The notes under the pieces: generated by a model
Databases searched by the model: none
The model's input: only the letters and a program-made list of their open reading frames with translations
What the model was told of the DNA's origin: nothing
From: JAVKSL01 sp039583695
GTDB lineage: Bacteria > Actinomycetota > Acidimicrobiia > Acidimicrobiales > JAJPHD01
Direction of reading: 5' to 3'
DNA: 23,983 nt
Assembly (NCBI GenBank): GCA_039583695.1
Contig: JAVKSL010000046.1
Span: forward strand, 1-23,983
Part shown: one piece after another, positions 15,099 to 21,730 of the stretch
Layout of the letters: every line of letters begins with the position of its first letter
How positions within the stretch are numbered: the first letter of the stretch is position 1
Translations under genes and position numbers: made by a program

Positions 15099-16207
15099 GT
15101 TCCGGGATCGTCATCGCCGGAGGTGGGACGGCGGGGCATGTCCTGCCCGCCCTGAGCATTGCTCATGCCCTTGTGGCACGTGGACACCCGGCTTCGAGCA
15201 TCCATTTTATTGGGTCTCGCCGAGGCCAGGAGGCGAGGCTCGTCCCCGAGGCGGGCTTCACTGTGAGCCTGCTGCCAGGTAGGGGAGTCCCGCGCCACAT
15301 GAGTCGCCAGAGCGTGACCGCGGCCGCTGGATTGTTGGCGGCGCTGGCGATGAGCGTCGGTCTGCTCGTCCGGCGCCGACCCTGCGTGATGGTCTCTCTT
15401 GGTGGGTACGCATCTCTGCCGGCGGCGCTTGCAGCCGGCATCTTGGGTATTCCACTTGTGTTGTGCAATCCCGATTCAGTCCCGAACACGTCGAATCGTC
15501 TTGTCTCTCGCTTTGCAGCGGTTAGTGCCGTTGCGTTCGAGGGAACTGCACTACCTCGTGCAACGGTCACCGGGTCACCCGTGCGCGCGGAGCTGGCGAG
15601 CTTGGACCGCTCGCCAGAGGGACGTCGAAAGGCCCGGATCACCCTCGGCCTTCCTGAGGATCGCCTGACCGTTGCTGTGTTCTCCGGCTCCTTGGGATCG
15701 GCTACGGTGAACGCCGCAGTTGTGGGCTTGGCATCGAGATGGGCCACGCGTGCGGATCTGACTATTCGCCACGTGATCGGGCGTCGGGACTGGGCCGTGC
15801 TGTCCGACCGAGCTCGTGACCTGCCGTTGGATGGCTTGTGTTACAGCCCCGTGGAGTACGAAGATCAGATGCCGGCCCTTCTGAATGCTGCCGATGTGCT
15901 GGTGGGGCGTGCCGGGGCGAGCACGGTGGCCGAGGTTGCCGCGGTGGGCGTTGCGTCTGTCCTCGTCCCCCTCCCTGGTGCTCCAGGCGACCATCAGACC
16001 GCCAACGCGATGGTCCTGGCCCGCCGTGGCGGCGCGGTGGTGCTGGCCGATCGAGAGTGCAGCGACGCTCGCTTGGCGCAAGAGCTGGGTTCGTTGCTGA
16101 GCAACCCCACGAAGCTACGAGACATGGAAAGAGCCGCGGCCAGCCTGGGCCGTCCCGACGCCGCCGACGCCGTTGCCAGACTGGTTGAACGCTGGGCTCC
16201 GGCATGA
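15095..16207 (+). CDS. murG: UDP-GlcNAc:lipid I GlcNAc transferase MurG
   Basis: A 370-residue GT28 glycosyltransferase that adds GlcNAc to lipid I, making lipid II at the inner membrane face. The first glycine loop GGGTAGH is at residues 9-15 and the C-terminal donor domain has YEDQMPALLNAADVLVGRAG, STVAEVAAVGVASVLVPLPG and GDHQTANA, all as expected. Two usual motifs are altered: the HEQN-like acceptor segment reads CNPDSVPNTSNR, and the GGSQGA loop reads SGSLGSATVN. Similar changes may be normal in this bacterial group; activity is still expected since this is the only MurG in the cluster. ATG 15095 overlaps the ftsW stop (ATGA), and the stop overlaps murC (ATGA). Confidence 0.94.
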   Translation: MSSGIVIAGGGTAGHVLPALSIAHALVARGHPASSIHFIGSRRGQEARLVPEAGFTVSLLPGRGVPRHMSRQSVTAAAGLLAALAMSVGLLVRRRPCVMVSLGGYASLPAALAAGILGIPLVLCNPDSVPNTSNRLVSRFAAVSAVAFEGTALPRATVTGSPVRAELASLDRSPEGRRKARITLGLPEDRLTVAVFSGSLGSATVNAAVVGLASRWATRADLTIRHVIGRRDWAVLSDRARDLPLDGLCYSPVEYEDQMPALLNAADVLVGRAGASTVAEVAAVGVASVLVPLPGAPGDHQTANAMVLARRGGAVVLADRECSDARLAQELGSLLSNPTKLRDMERAAASLGRPDAADAVARLVERWAPA

Positions 16208-17580
16208 CCGAGAGCTTTGACCTACGCCGGCCCCGGCGGATTCACCTGGTGGGTGTCGGAGGGGCCGGGATGAGCGCCATTGCAGCTGTTCTTCGTGGGA
16301 TGGGTCATGTCGTCACCGGAAGCGACATGAAGGCATCGCCCGGATTGGCCCGGCTACGTCAGATGGGAGTTGACGTTTCGGTGGGACATTCCGCAGCGCA
16401 AGTTGGCGACGCCGAGGCCGTGGCATCATCGAGCGCGGTACCGGCTTCAAACATCGAGCTAGTCGAAGCAAACGCCCGGGGCGTGCCAGTCTTGTCCCGC
16501 GCCGGCATCCTGGCTGCGATCGCCGCCACGAGACGGACGCTGGCCGTAGCAGGCACCCATGGAAAGACCACGACCGCCTCGATGCTAGCCCTGACCATGG
16601 GCCAGGCTGGCTTGCAACCGTCGTTTCTTATCGGGGGCGAGCTGAACGAGCTCGGCACGGGGGCTGTCTGGCTTGACAGCGACTGGCTTGTGGTCGAGGC
16701 CGACGAGAGTGATGGGACCTTCCTCGCCCTCACGCCTGAGGTGGGCGTCGTGACAAGCATCGAAGCCGACCATATCGAGTTCTATGGAAGCCTGGAGGGC
16801 TTGGAGCGGGCTTATGATGCGTTCTTGGGAAATGTCAGCGCACACTCAGTAGTTTGCGCTGACTACCCCGTCGCGGCCCAGATGGCGGCGACTTATGGTG
16901 CAACCACTTATGGTGTTGATCGTGGCGCCCATTGGAGGATCGTCGATGTCTTGGGAGACGGGATATCCACTAGCTTTGAGCTAGTTCACAGTGACACCCG
17001 AACCGGGAGGTTCAGCCTTCCGGTGCCGGGGTTGCTGAACGTCCGTAACGCGACCGCGGCTATTGTCGCAGGTCTGTATGCCGGAGTTGAGATCACTGAG
17101 GCGCGCCGAGCGCTTGCAAGATTTACTGGAGTAGCCAGGCGTTTTCAGTTTCGCGGAAGCAAAGACGGTGTGACCTTCGTGGACGATTATGCCCATCTGG
17201 CGGGGGAGATCGAAGCGGTCCTCGACGCCTCGGCACAAGGTGGGTGGAGGCGGATCGTCTGCGTGTTCCAGCCGCACCGCTACAGTCGCACGGAGACGCT
17301 GTGGGCGACCTTCGGCGACTCCTTTTCCCGGGCTGACGTCGTTGTGATAATGGATGTGTACTCCGCGGGCGAGCTTCCTCGGCTGGGAATCTCGGGCGCG
17401 TTGGTGGCAGATGCGATAAGGGCTTCGCATCCCGATGCGGATGTCACCTACCTTCCCGGGCGCTCGGAAGTCCTCGCGGCGTTGCGTCAGAGGCTTCAGG
17501 AGGGCGATCTGTGTCTGATCCTGGGAGCGGGAGATGTGGGTTTGTTGATCGACGACCTGATGGGTGGCACAGGGACATGA
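16204..17580 (+). CDS. murC: UDP-MurNAc:L-alanine ligase MurC
   Basis: A 458-residue Mur ligase that adds the first residue, L-alanine, to UDP-MurNAc. Visible motifs are IHLVGVGGAGMSAIAAVL at the N terminus, VTGSD, VASSSAVP, the ATP loop GTHGKTT at residues 117-123, the central VVEADESDGTFL and SIEADHIEFYG, ARRFQFRG, VDDYAHLAGEI (DDYAHHPTEI in most relatives) and CVFQPHRYSRT. Length and order are typical. Its start and stop both overlap the neighbours as ATGA. In the pathway it acts just after MurB, which is encoded next. Confidence 0.97.
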   Translation: MTESFDLRRPRRIHLVGVGGAGMSAIAAVLRGMGHVVTGSDMKASPGLARLRQMGVDVSVGHSAAQVGDAEAVASSSAVPASNIELVEANARGVPVLSRAGILAAIAATRRTLAVAGTHGKTTTASMLALTMGQAGLQPSFLIGGELNELGTGAVWLDSDWLVVEADESDGTFLALTPEVGVVTSIEADHIEFYGSLEGLERAYDAFLGNVSAHSVVCADYPVAAQMAATYGATTYGVDRGAHWRIVDVLGDGISTSFELVHSDTRTGRFSLPVPGLLNVRNATAAIVAGLYAGVEITEARRALARFTGVARRFQFRGSKDGVTFVDDYAHLAGEIEAVLDASAQGGWRRIVCVFQPHRYSRTETLWATFGDSFSRADVVVIMDVYSAGELPRLGISGALVADAIRASHPDADVTYLPGRSEVLAALRQRLQEGDLCLILGAGDVGLLIDDLMGGTGT

Positions 17581-18572
17581 GCCTCAAGCTCCCGCAAAGC
17601 CTTGTCGACCGGGCCCTGGAGATCCTTGGGCCGCGAGCGATGAGAGACTATCCCCTGGGTCCCATGACCACCTACAGGGTGGGCGGTCAGGCTGCGATCT
17701 TCCTGAAGGCCGAAGGGCTCAAAGACCTGGCAAACGTCAGCGTGGCTCTGCAAGAGACGGGTCTCCAGGTTCTCGTGCTCGGCAGGGGTTCGAACCTCTT
17801 GGTGGCTGATGCCGGTTTTCCTGGGATAGCGGTGACCCTGGGACCCGAGTACGACACCGCCGTCTTGGATCCCGCCGAGTCCCTGTCCCTCGCGATCCGT
17901 GCTGCCAGTGAGGCCGAACCTGGCGCGGACCGCACAGTCAAAGCTGGCGGGGCCGCTTACCTTCCGGTCCTCGCGCGCAGGTGCGCCGCGGCCGGCCTGG
18001 GTGGGCTGGAGTGGGCCGTTGGGATTCCGGGTTCGGTCGGTGGGGGCGTGTACATGAATGCCGGTGGCCACGGAGCTGACGTCAGGAGCGTGATCGTCGG
18101 TGCCGAGGTCTACGATTTGGGGACATGTGAGCAGCTGTACCTGAGCTCGACCGAGCTGGGCCTTGGGTACCGTTGCTCAGCGCTGACCCAGTCCCAGGTC
18201 GTGCTGTGCGCGGTGTTCAGTGGACATACGGCTGACCCCGACGCAGCCCGTGCCCGGATTGGTGAGATCGTTCGTTGGCGTCGGGACCACCAGCCAGGAG
18301 GCTCCAATGCCGGCTCGGTATTCGTCAACCCTCCAGGCGACGCCGCAGGACGCCTCGTCGAGGAAGCAGGCCTCAAGGGCTTGCGGGTTGGAAGCGCACA
18401 GGTGTCTGTCTTGCACGCGAACTTCATCCAAGCTTCGCAAGGGGGTTCAGCCGACGATGTCGCAAGCTTGATTGGCGAGATCCGTAGGCGAGTCGCCGAT
18501 CGAACTGGGACTGAGCTGCAGCTCGAGTGCAGGCTGGTAGGGGACTTTCTATGTAGCTCAGGTAGAGAGTAA
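17577..18572 (+). CDS. murB: UDP-N-acetylenolpyruvoylglucosamine reductase MurB
   Basis: A 331-residue FAD-dependent reductase converting UDP-GlcNAc-enolpyruvate to UDP-MurNAc. Motifs in order: TTYRVGGQA, the FAD-binding GRGSNLLVAD, GGLEWAVGIPGSVGGGVYMN with NAGGHG, YRCS, QPGGSNAGSVFVNP with the catalytic serine, AGRLVEEAGLKG and SVLHANFI. These fit MurB. ATG 17577 overlaps the murC stop (ATGA) and matches the usual N-terminal distance to TTYRVGG; the frame is open further upstream only within murC. It is the last gene in the chain of overlapping start and stop codons; ftsQ begins eight bases after its stop. Confidence 0.96.
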   Translation: MSLKLPQSLVDRALEILGPRAMRDYPLGPMTTYRVGGQAAIFLKAEGLKDLANVSVALQETGLQVLVLGRGSNLLVADAGFPGIAVTLGPEYDTAVLDPAESLSLAIRAASEAEPGADRTVKAGGAAYLPVLARRCAAAGLGGLEWAVGIPGSVGGGVYMNAGGHGADVRSVIVGAEVYDLGTCEQLYLSSTELGLGYRCSALTQSQVVLCAVFSGHTADPDAARARIGEIVRWRRDHQPGGSNAGSVFVNPPGDAAGRLVEEAGLKGLRVGSAQVSVLHANFIQASQGGSADDVASLIGEIRRRVADRTGTELQLECRLVGDFLCSSGRE

Positions 18573-18580
18573 GACTTTAG

Positions 18581-19456
18581 ATGGGACCAGATACACGCCT
18601 TCCCAGGGTTGCCGATCCACCCCGGCGCCCAGATCCACCCCGGCGCCCGCCCTCTGCGACGTCTGGCGATCCAGAGCGGCAGATCTCGGAGAGAGGGGCG
18701 AGACTGCCAATCGACCCGCGGATCAAACAGCGGCGAATCGAGCTGAAGCGTGCCAGCGGCCGCCGCAGGCTGCGTCACATCCTCACCGGTATGGGGGTCG
18801 CGGCGAGCCTTGGAGGAGCACTGGCGGTATTGCACAGTCCGCTGGTACGAGTCCGGCATCTGCAGATCAGTGGGGCTGGGCATGTTAGCCCGGCGGAAGT
18901 TGCCAAGGTGGCCGAGGTTGGCCCGCGGACGCCAATGGTGGATGTCAACCCGTCGCGGATCGAAGCTTCCCTCGAGCGTCTCCCCTGGATAAGGTCGGTG
19001 GTGGTCCAGAGACACTGGCCCGGCACCGTTAACGTTGGGATAGTGGAGCGTACGCCGGTGGCTCAGGTCCGGAGCAGTGACGGAGCCTGGGCTGAGGTGG
19101 ATGCCAGTGGTAAGGTTCTCGACCAAGCCCAGTCAAGTTGGCCAGGGCTGGTAACCCTTGTTGGATTCGGGACTGCCGGACAGCCGGGCTCGACTCTTCC
19201 CGGCGCCAGCGCTGGATTGGAGGTAGCGGTTGCGATCCCAAAGTCAGTGCTTCCCCATATTTTTGATGTTCTCAGCAGCTCTGAGGGCCGGACGAGCCTG
19301 GAGCTGTCAGGATCGACAAGGGTCTCATTAGGAGCACCGACAGAGATCCAGGCCAAGATGTCGGCGCTAGTGACGATACTTACCCAAGTGAACATGACAG
19401 CTGTGAAGGTCATCGATCTTCAAGTTCCTGACGCACCGACCTTGACCCGGGGCTGA
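18581..19456 (+). CDS. ftsQ: Cell division protein FtsQ
   Basis: A 291-residue bitopic division protein. A basic, proline-rich cytoplasmic tail (with DPPRRP twice) runs to residue ~65, one membrane helix follows (about 66-86, ILTGMGVAASLGGALAVL), then the POTRA domain (about 88-158) with VRHLQISGAGHVSPAEV, TPMVDVNPSRIEASLERLPW and VRHWPGTV-like VVQRHWPGTVNVGIVERTPV. The C-terminal part resembles the FtsQ/DivIB beta domain, with AWAEVDASGKVL. FtsQ recruits FtsL and FtsB to the septum. The start ATG is the first after the murB stop; its ribosome binding site is weak. A promoter for ftsZ overlaps its last codons. Confidence 0.93.
   Translation: MGPDTRLPRVADPPRRPDPPRRPPSATSGDPERQISERGARLPIDPRIKQRRIELKRASGRRRLRHILTGMGVAASLGGALAVLHSPLVRVRHLQISGAGHVSPAEVAKVAEVGPRTPMVDVNPSRIEASLERLPWIRSVVVQRHWPGTVNVGIVERTPVAQVRSSDGAWAEVDASGKVLDQAQSSWPGLVTLVGFGTAGQPGSTLPGASAGLEVAVAIPKSVLPHIFDVLSSSEGRTSLELSGSTRVSLGAPTEIQAKMSALVTILTQVNMTAVKVIDLQVPDAPTLTRG
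18614..18648 (+). repeat. 18-bp tandem duplication in ftsQ
   Basis: GATCCACCCCGGCGCCCA is followed directly by a second copy identical over 17 bases. It is in frame and gives DPPRRPDPPRRP in the cytoplasmic tail of FtsQ. Confidence 0.9.
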
Positions 19457-19470
19457 ATGTACCATAAGGT
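19442..19470 (+). promoter_or_regulatory. Candidate ftsZ promoter
   Basis: TTGACC at 19442-19447 and TAAGGT at 19465-19470 are 17 bases apart and straddle the ftsQ stop. This would give ftsZ its own transcript with a leader of about 130 bases, in line with extra ftsZ promoters known in other actinobacteria. Confidence 0.55.
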
Positions 19471-19471
19471 G

Positions 19472-19608
19472 TGTCTGGAGAGAGAGACAAATGCCGCTAA
19501 GTATAAGGCTAGACTAGACATTGAGGGAAACCCTCCCAGTGTTCGTCCTTCGGGCGGTCCTGAGGAGTTGAGGGCAACCCGCCCAAGGAGAATGGGAGGC
19601 AAACGAGC
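19472..19608 (+). promoter_or_regulatory. Structured ftsZ leader with anti-Shine-Dalgarno
   Basis: The leader holds hairpin TGTCT-n8-AGACA (19472-19489), hairpin GAGGG-aaa-CCCTC (19523-19535) and an 18-bp direct repeat (19521-19538 and 19568-19585, 16 of 18 identical). CCTCCCA (19532-19538) is a perfect complement of TGGGAGG (19593-19599), which contains the ftsZ Shine-Dalgarno, and it overlaps the second hairpin, so the two pairings compete. GGGCGG (19552-19557) can also pair with CCGCCC (19579-19584). This is a candidate translational control region, not a recognised RNA family. Confidence 0.42.
19491..19517 (+). CDS. Possible leader peptide upstream of ftsZ (8 aa)
   Basis: An ATG-to-TAG frame encodes M-P-L-S-I-R-L-D behind a GGAGAGAG purine stretch (19477-19484). 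Five of its eight codons (CTA, AGT, ATA, AGG, CTA) are of types that are scarce in high-G+C actinobacteria. It lies between the candidate promoter and the competing hairpins. It could equally be a non-coding A+T-rich promoter patch, so confidence is low. Confidence 0.22.
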   Translation: MPLSIRLD

Positions 19609-20724
19609 ATGGCCGGCGCTTCGCAAAACTACATTGCGGTCATCAAGGTGGTCGGCATCGGGGGGGGTGGCGTCAACGCCGTCAACCGAATGATCGACGC
19701 AGGGCTGAAGGGTGTGGAGTTCATCGCGGTGAACACCGACGCCCAGGCACTGCTTATGAGCGACGCCGACGTCAAGCTCGACATCGGGCGTCAGCTGACC
19801 CGTGGGCTGGGCGCGGGGAGTGATCCGGAGATTGGCCGTCAGGCAGCGGAGGAGCACCACGACGAGATCGAGGAGGCCCTCAAGGGATCGGACATGGTGT
19901 TCATCACGGCTGGAAAAGGGGGCGGGACTGGGACGGGTGGGGCGCCAGTCATCGCCGAGATCGCCAAGGCCTTGGGCGCACTGACGATCGGGGTCGTTAC
20001 CCGGCCATTCTCTTTCGAGGGCCGCAGGCGGGCGGTGCAGGCTGAGGCCGGCATTCAGAGGCTCAAGGACAAGGTGGACACGCTCATCATCATTCCGAAC
20101 GATCGTCTCTTGACTGTGTCCAATGACAAGACGTCGATGATGAATGCCTTCAAGATGGCAGACGAGGTCCTGCTGCAGGGCGTCCAGGGGATCACGGACC
20201 TGATCACCACGCCAGGCTTGATCAACACTGACTTCGCCGACGTCAAGATGGTCATGAGCAATGCCGGAACCGCCATCATGGGTATCGGTTCCTCCTCGGG
20301 TGAGGGTCGAGCCGTGAGCGCAGCCAGAGGAGCGATCACCAGTCCCCTTCTGGAGGCCTCCATCGAGGGTGCCCGCGGTATTTTGCTTCACATTGCCGGG
20401 GGGAGTGATCTTGGTCTGTTCGAGGTCAACGAGGCGGCCGAGATCATCCACGGCGTAGCGCATCCCGATGCCAACATCATCTTCGGTAGCGTGATAGACG
20501 ACTCGATGGGCGATGAGGTCCGCGTCACCGTCATTGCAGCCGGGTTTGAACGCTGGGAGGAGAGTCGAGAGGAGGCAGAGCCCGAGCGGCCGATTCGCGG
20601 GCCTGTGGGATCACGTCCCGACGGTGAGCAGTCGCGCGGCAAGGGGCCGGTCAGAGGGTTCGGCTCCGACGATGACCTCGATGACCTCGATGACGACTTC
20701 GACGTGCCGTCGTTCCTGCGCTGA
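19609..20724 (+). CDS. ftsZ: Cell division GTPase FtsZ
   Basis: A 371-residue tubulin-like GTPase that forms the Z ring. The N-terminal IKVVGIGGGGVNAVNRMI, FIAVNTDAQAL, the tubulin signature GKGGGTGTGGAP at about residues 102-113, RPFSFEGRRR, IIIPNDRLL and the T7-loop region NTDFADVKMVMSNAGTA are all intact. A variable linker of about 45 residues leads to an acidic end, DDLDDLDDDFDVPSFLR, whose last residues are the conserved peptide that binds SepF and other partners. ATG 19609 has GGGAGG nine bases before it. The gene is set apart from ftsQ by a 152-bp leader with its own candidate promoter, and from sepF by 151 bp. Confidence 0.98.
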   Translation: MAGASQNYIAVIKVVGIGGGGVNAVNRMIDAGLKGVEFIAVNTDAQALLMSDADVKLDIGRQLTRGLGAGSDPEIGRQAAEEHHDEIEEALKGSDMVFITAGKGGGTGTGGAPVIAEIAKALGALTIGVVTRPFSFEGRRRAVQAEAGIQRLKDKVDTLIIIPNDRLLTVSNDKTSMMNAFKMADEVLLQGVQGITDLITTPGLINTDFADVKMVMSNAGTAIMGIGSSSGEGRAVSAARGAITSPLLEASIEGARGILLHIAGGSDLGLFEVNEAAEIIHGVAHPDANIIFGSVIDDSMGDEVRVTVIAAGFERWEESREEAEPERPIRGPVGSRPDGEQSRGKGPVRGFGSDDDLDDLDDDFDVPSFLR

Positions 20725-20767
20725 GTTGGAGGTTACCGTTCTGTTGGGTGTCGAGTCCGAGGCCGCC

Positions 20768-20783
20768 CTCTCCTTGGGGAGAG
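20768..20783 (+). other. Hairpin after ftsZ
   Basis: CTCTCC-ttgg-GGAGAG forms a perfect 6-bp stem 43 bases after the ftsZ stop. No T-rich tract follows, so a classical terminator is unlikely; it may stabilise or help process the ftsZ mRNA. The rest of the 151-bp ftsZ-sepF spacer shows no convincing gene. Confidence 0.4.
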
Positions 20784-20875
20784 CCATGACCATGCATCTC
20801 GTACCGGCGCAAGGTGGTCCGCGCGTTGCTCGCTCAGATCTGCAAGAATGCTCTCGTGCAGGAGGAGGATAGGAG

Positions 20876-21388
20876 ATGGCTTCGTTTGTCCGGCGTGCGA
20901 TGGTCTACTTGGGTCTTACTGACGACGACTACGACGACTACGAGAGATACGAGGAGGCACCCCCGCCGGTAGCTGTTCACGCCCCGGTTCGGTCCTACGC
21001 GCTTTCGCCCGAACCGCCCCAGCCGACGAACGCGATACGCACACTTCCGAGGGAGGAGGCGGTACGTCCAGTGATGCCACGACCAGCGGCAGTCAGACCC
21101 ATGGTGCCCGATAAGCCCAAAGTGCACGTCGTGGCGCCGGGCCGCTTTGCAGACGCGCAACAGATTGGAGATCGACTCCGCACCAACCAACCTGTGATCG
21201 TCAACTTGCAGGTGGTCGATCGAGACCTGTCCAGGAGGATGATCGACTTCTGCAGCGGGGTCACCTATGCACTCAACGGCAGCATGGAAAAGGTAGCTGA
21301 CCAGGTGTTTCTTCTGACGCCATCGAACGTGGAGGTGTCTGCTGAGGAAAAACAGCGACTGTCGGAGCGTGGACTGTACAGGTCCTGA
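20876..21388 (+). CDS. sepF: Cell division protein SepF
   Basis: A 170-residue protein that anchors FtsZ filaments to the membrane. The N-terminal MASFVRRAMVYLGL can form the amphipathic membrane helix, followed by an acidic Asp/Tyr run (DDDYDDYERYEE) and a Pro-rich linker. The SepF domain (about residues 82-165) has KVHVVAPGRFADAQQIGDRL, QPVIVNLQVVDRDLSRRMID, FCSGVTYALNGSMEKVADQV and FLLTPSNVEVS. The start ATG is preceded by a strong GGAGGAGGATAGGAG binding site. The stop shares one base with yggT. SepF is the expected FtsZ tether in actinobacteria, which lack FtsA, and no ftsA is present here. Confidence 0.97.
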   Translation: MASFVRRAMVYLGLTDDDYDDYERYEEAPPPVAVHAPVRSYALSPEPPQPTNAIRTLPREEAVRPVMPRPAAVRPMVPDKPKVHVVAPGRFADAQQIGDRLRTNQPVIVNLQVVDRDLSRRMIDFCSGVTYALNGSMEKVADQVFLLTPSNVEVSAEEKQRLSERGLYRS

Positions 21389-21660
21389 TGGTGGTCCGTG
21401 CGATCCTGTTCTACTTGGTGGAGGCCTATGTTGGCGTCCTTCTCGTGTACATAGTGCTGTCCTGGTTTCCTGGCGCGATGAGCGACAGCGGGGTGGGCAA
21501 GGTGAGGTCCGTCCTGGGCATGGTGACCGAACCAGTTCTGGCTCCCCTGCGGCGACTGTTGCCTCCTATGAGGATCGGAGGCTCCGCGCTAGACTGGTCG
21601 CCGATCATTGTCTTCCTGATCCTCCAGTACGTCGTGATTCGCATCATCGGTTACCCCTGA
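21388..21660 (+). CDS. YggT family membrane protein
   Basis: A 90-residue YggT/YlmG-family protein with two hydrophobic helices, AILFYLVEAYVGVLLVYIVLSW-like at residues 4-26 and IIVFLILQYVVIRIIG at the end. The family-typical loop TEPVLAPLRRLLPPMRIGG lies between them. YggT proteins sit between sepF and divIVA in many Gram-positive bacteria and are linked to membrane or division-site organisation, without a firm biochemical role. The ATG start overlaps the sepF stop by one base, so the two are coupled. Confidence 0.93.
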   Translation: MVVRAILFYLVEAYVGVLLVYIVLSWFPGAMSDSGVGKVRSVLGMVTEPVLAPLRRLLPPMRIGGSALDWSPIIVFLILQYVVIRIIGYP

Positions 21661-21730
21661 GACATGCTCAGGTTGACTGACTGAGATGCTCGACCAGGGG
21701 TCCGCACCTCCGAGCCCGAATGGCGGTACC

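Noticed and set aside
19420..20463. 347-codon minus-strand frame opposite ftsZ
   Set aside because: It mirrors ftsZ codons (high G+C antisense frame) and shows no motif of its own.
20724..20872. Frame between ftsZ and sepF ending in MTMHLVPAQGGPRVARSD, considered as a pgeF or ylmE remnant
   Set aside because: No residue pattern of either family can be seen and the frame has no good start site.
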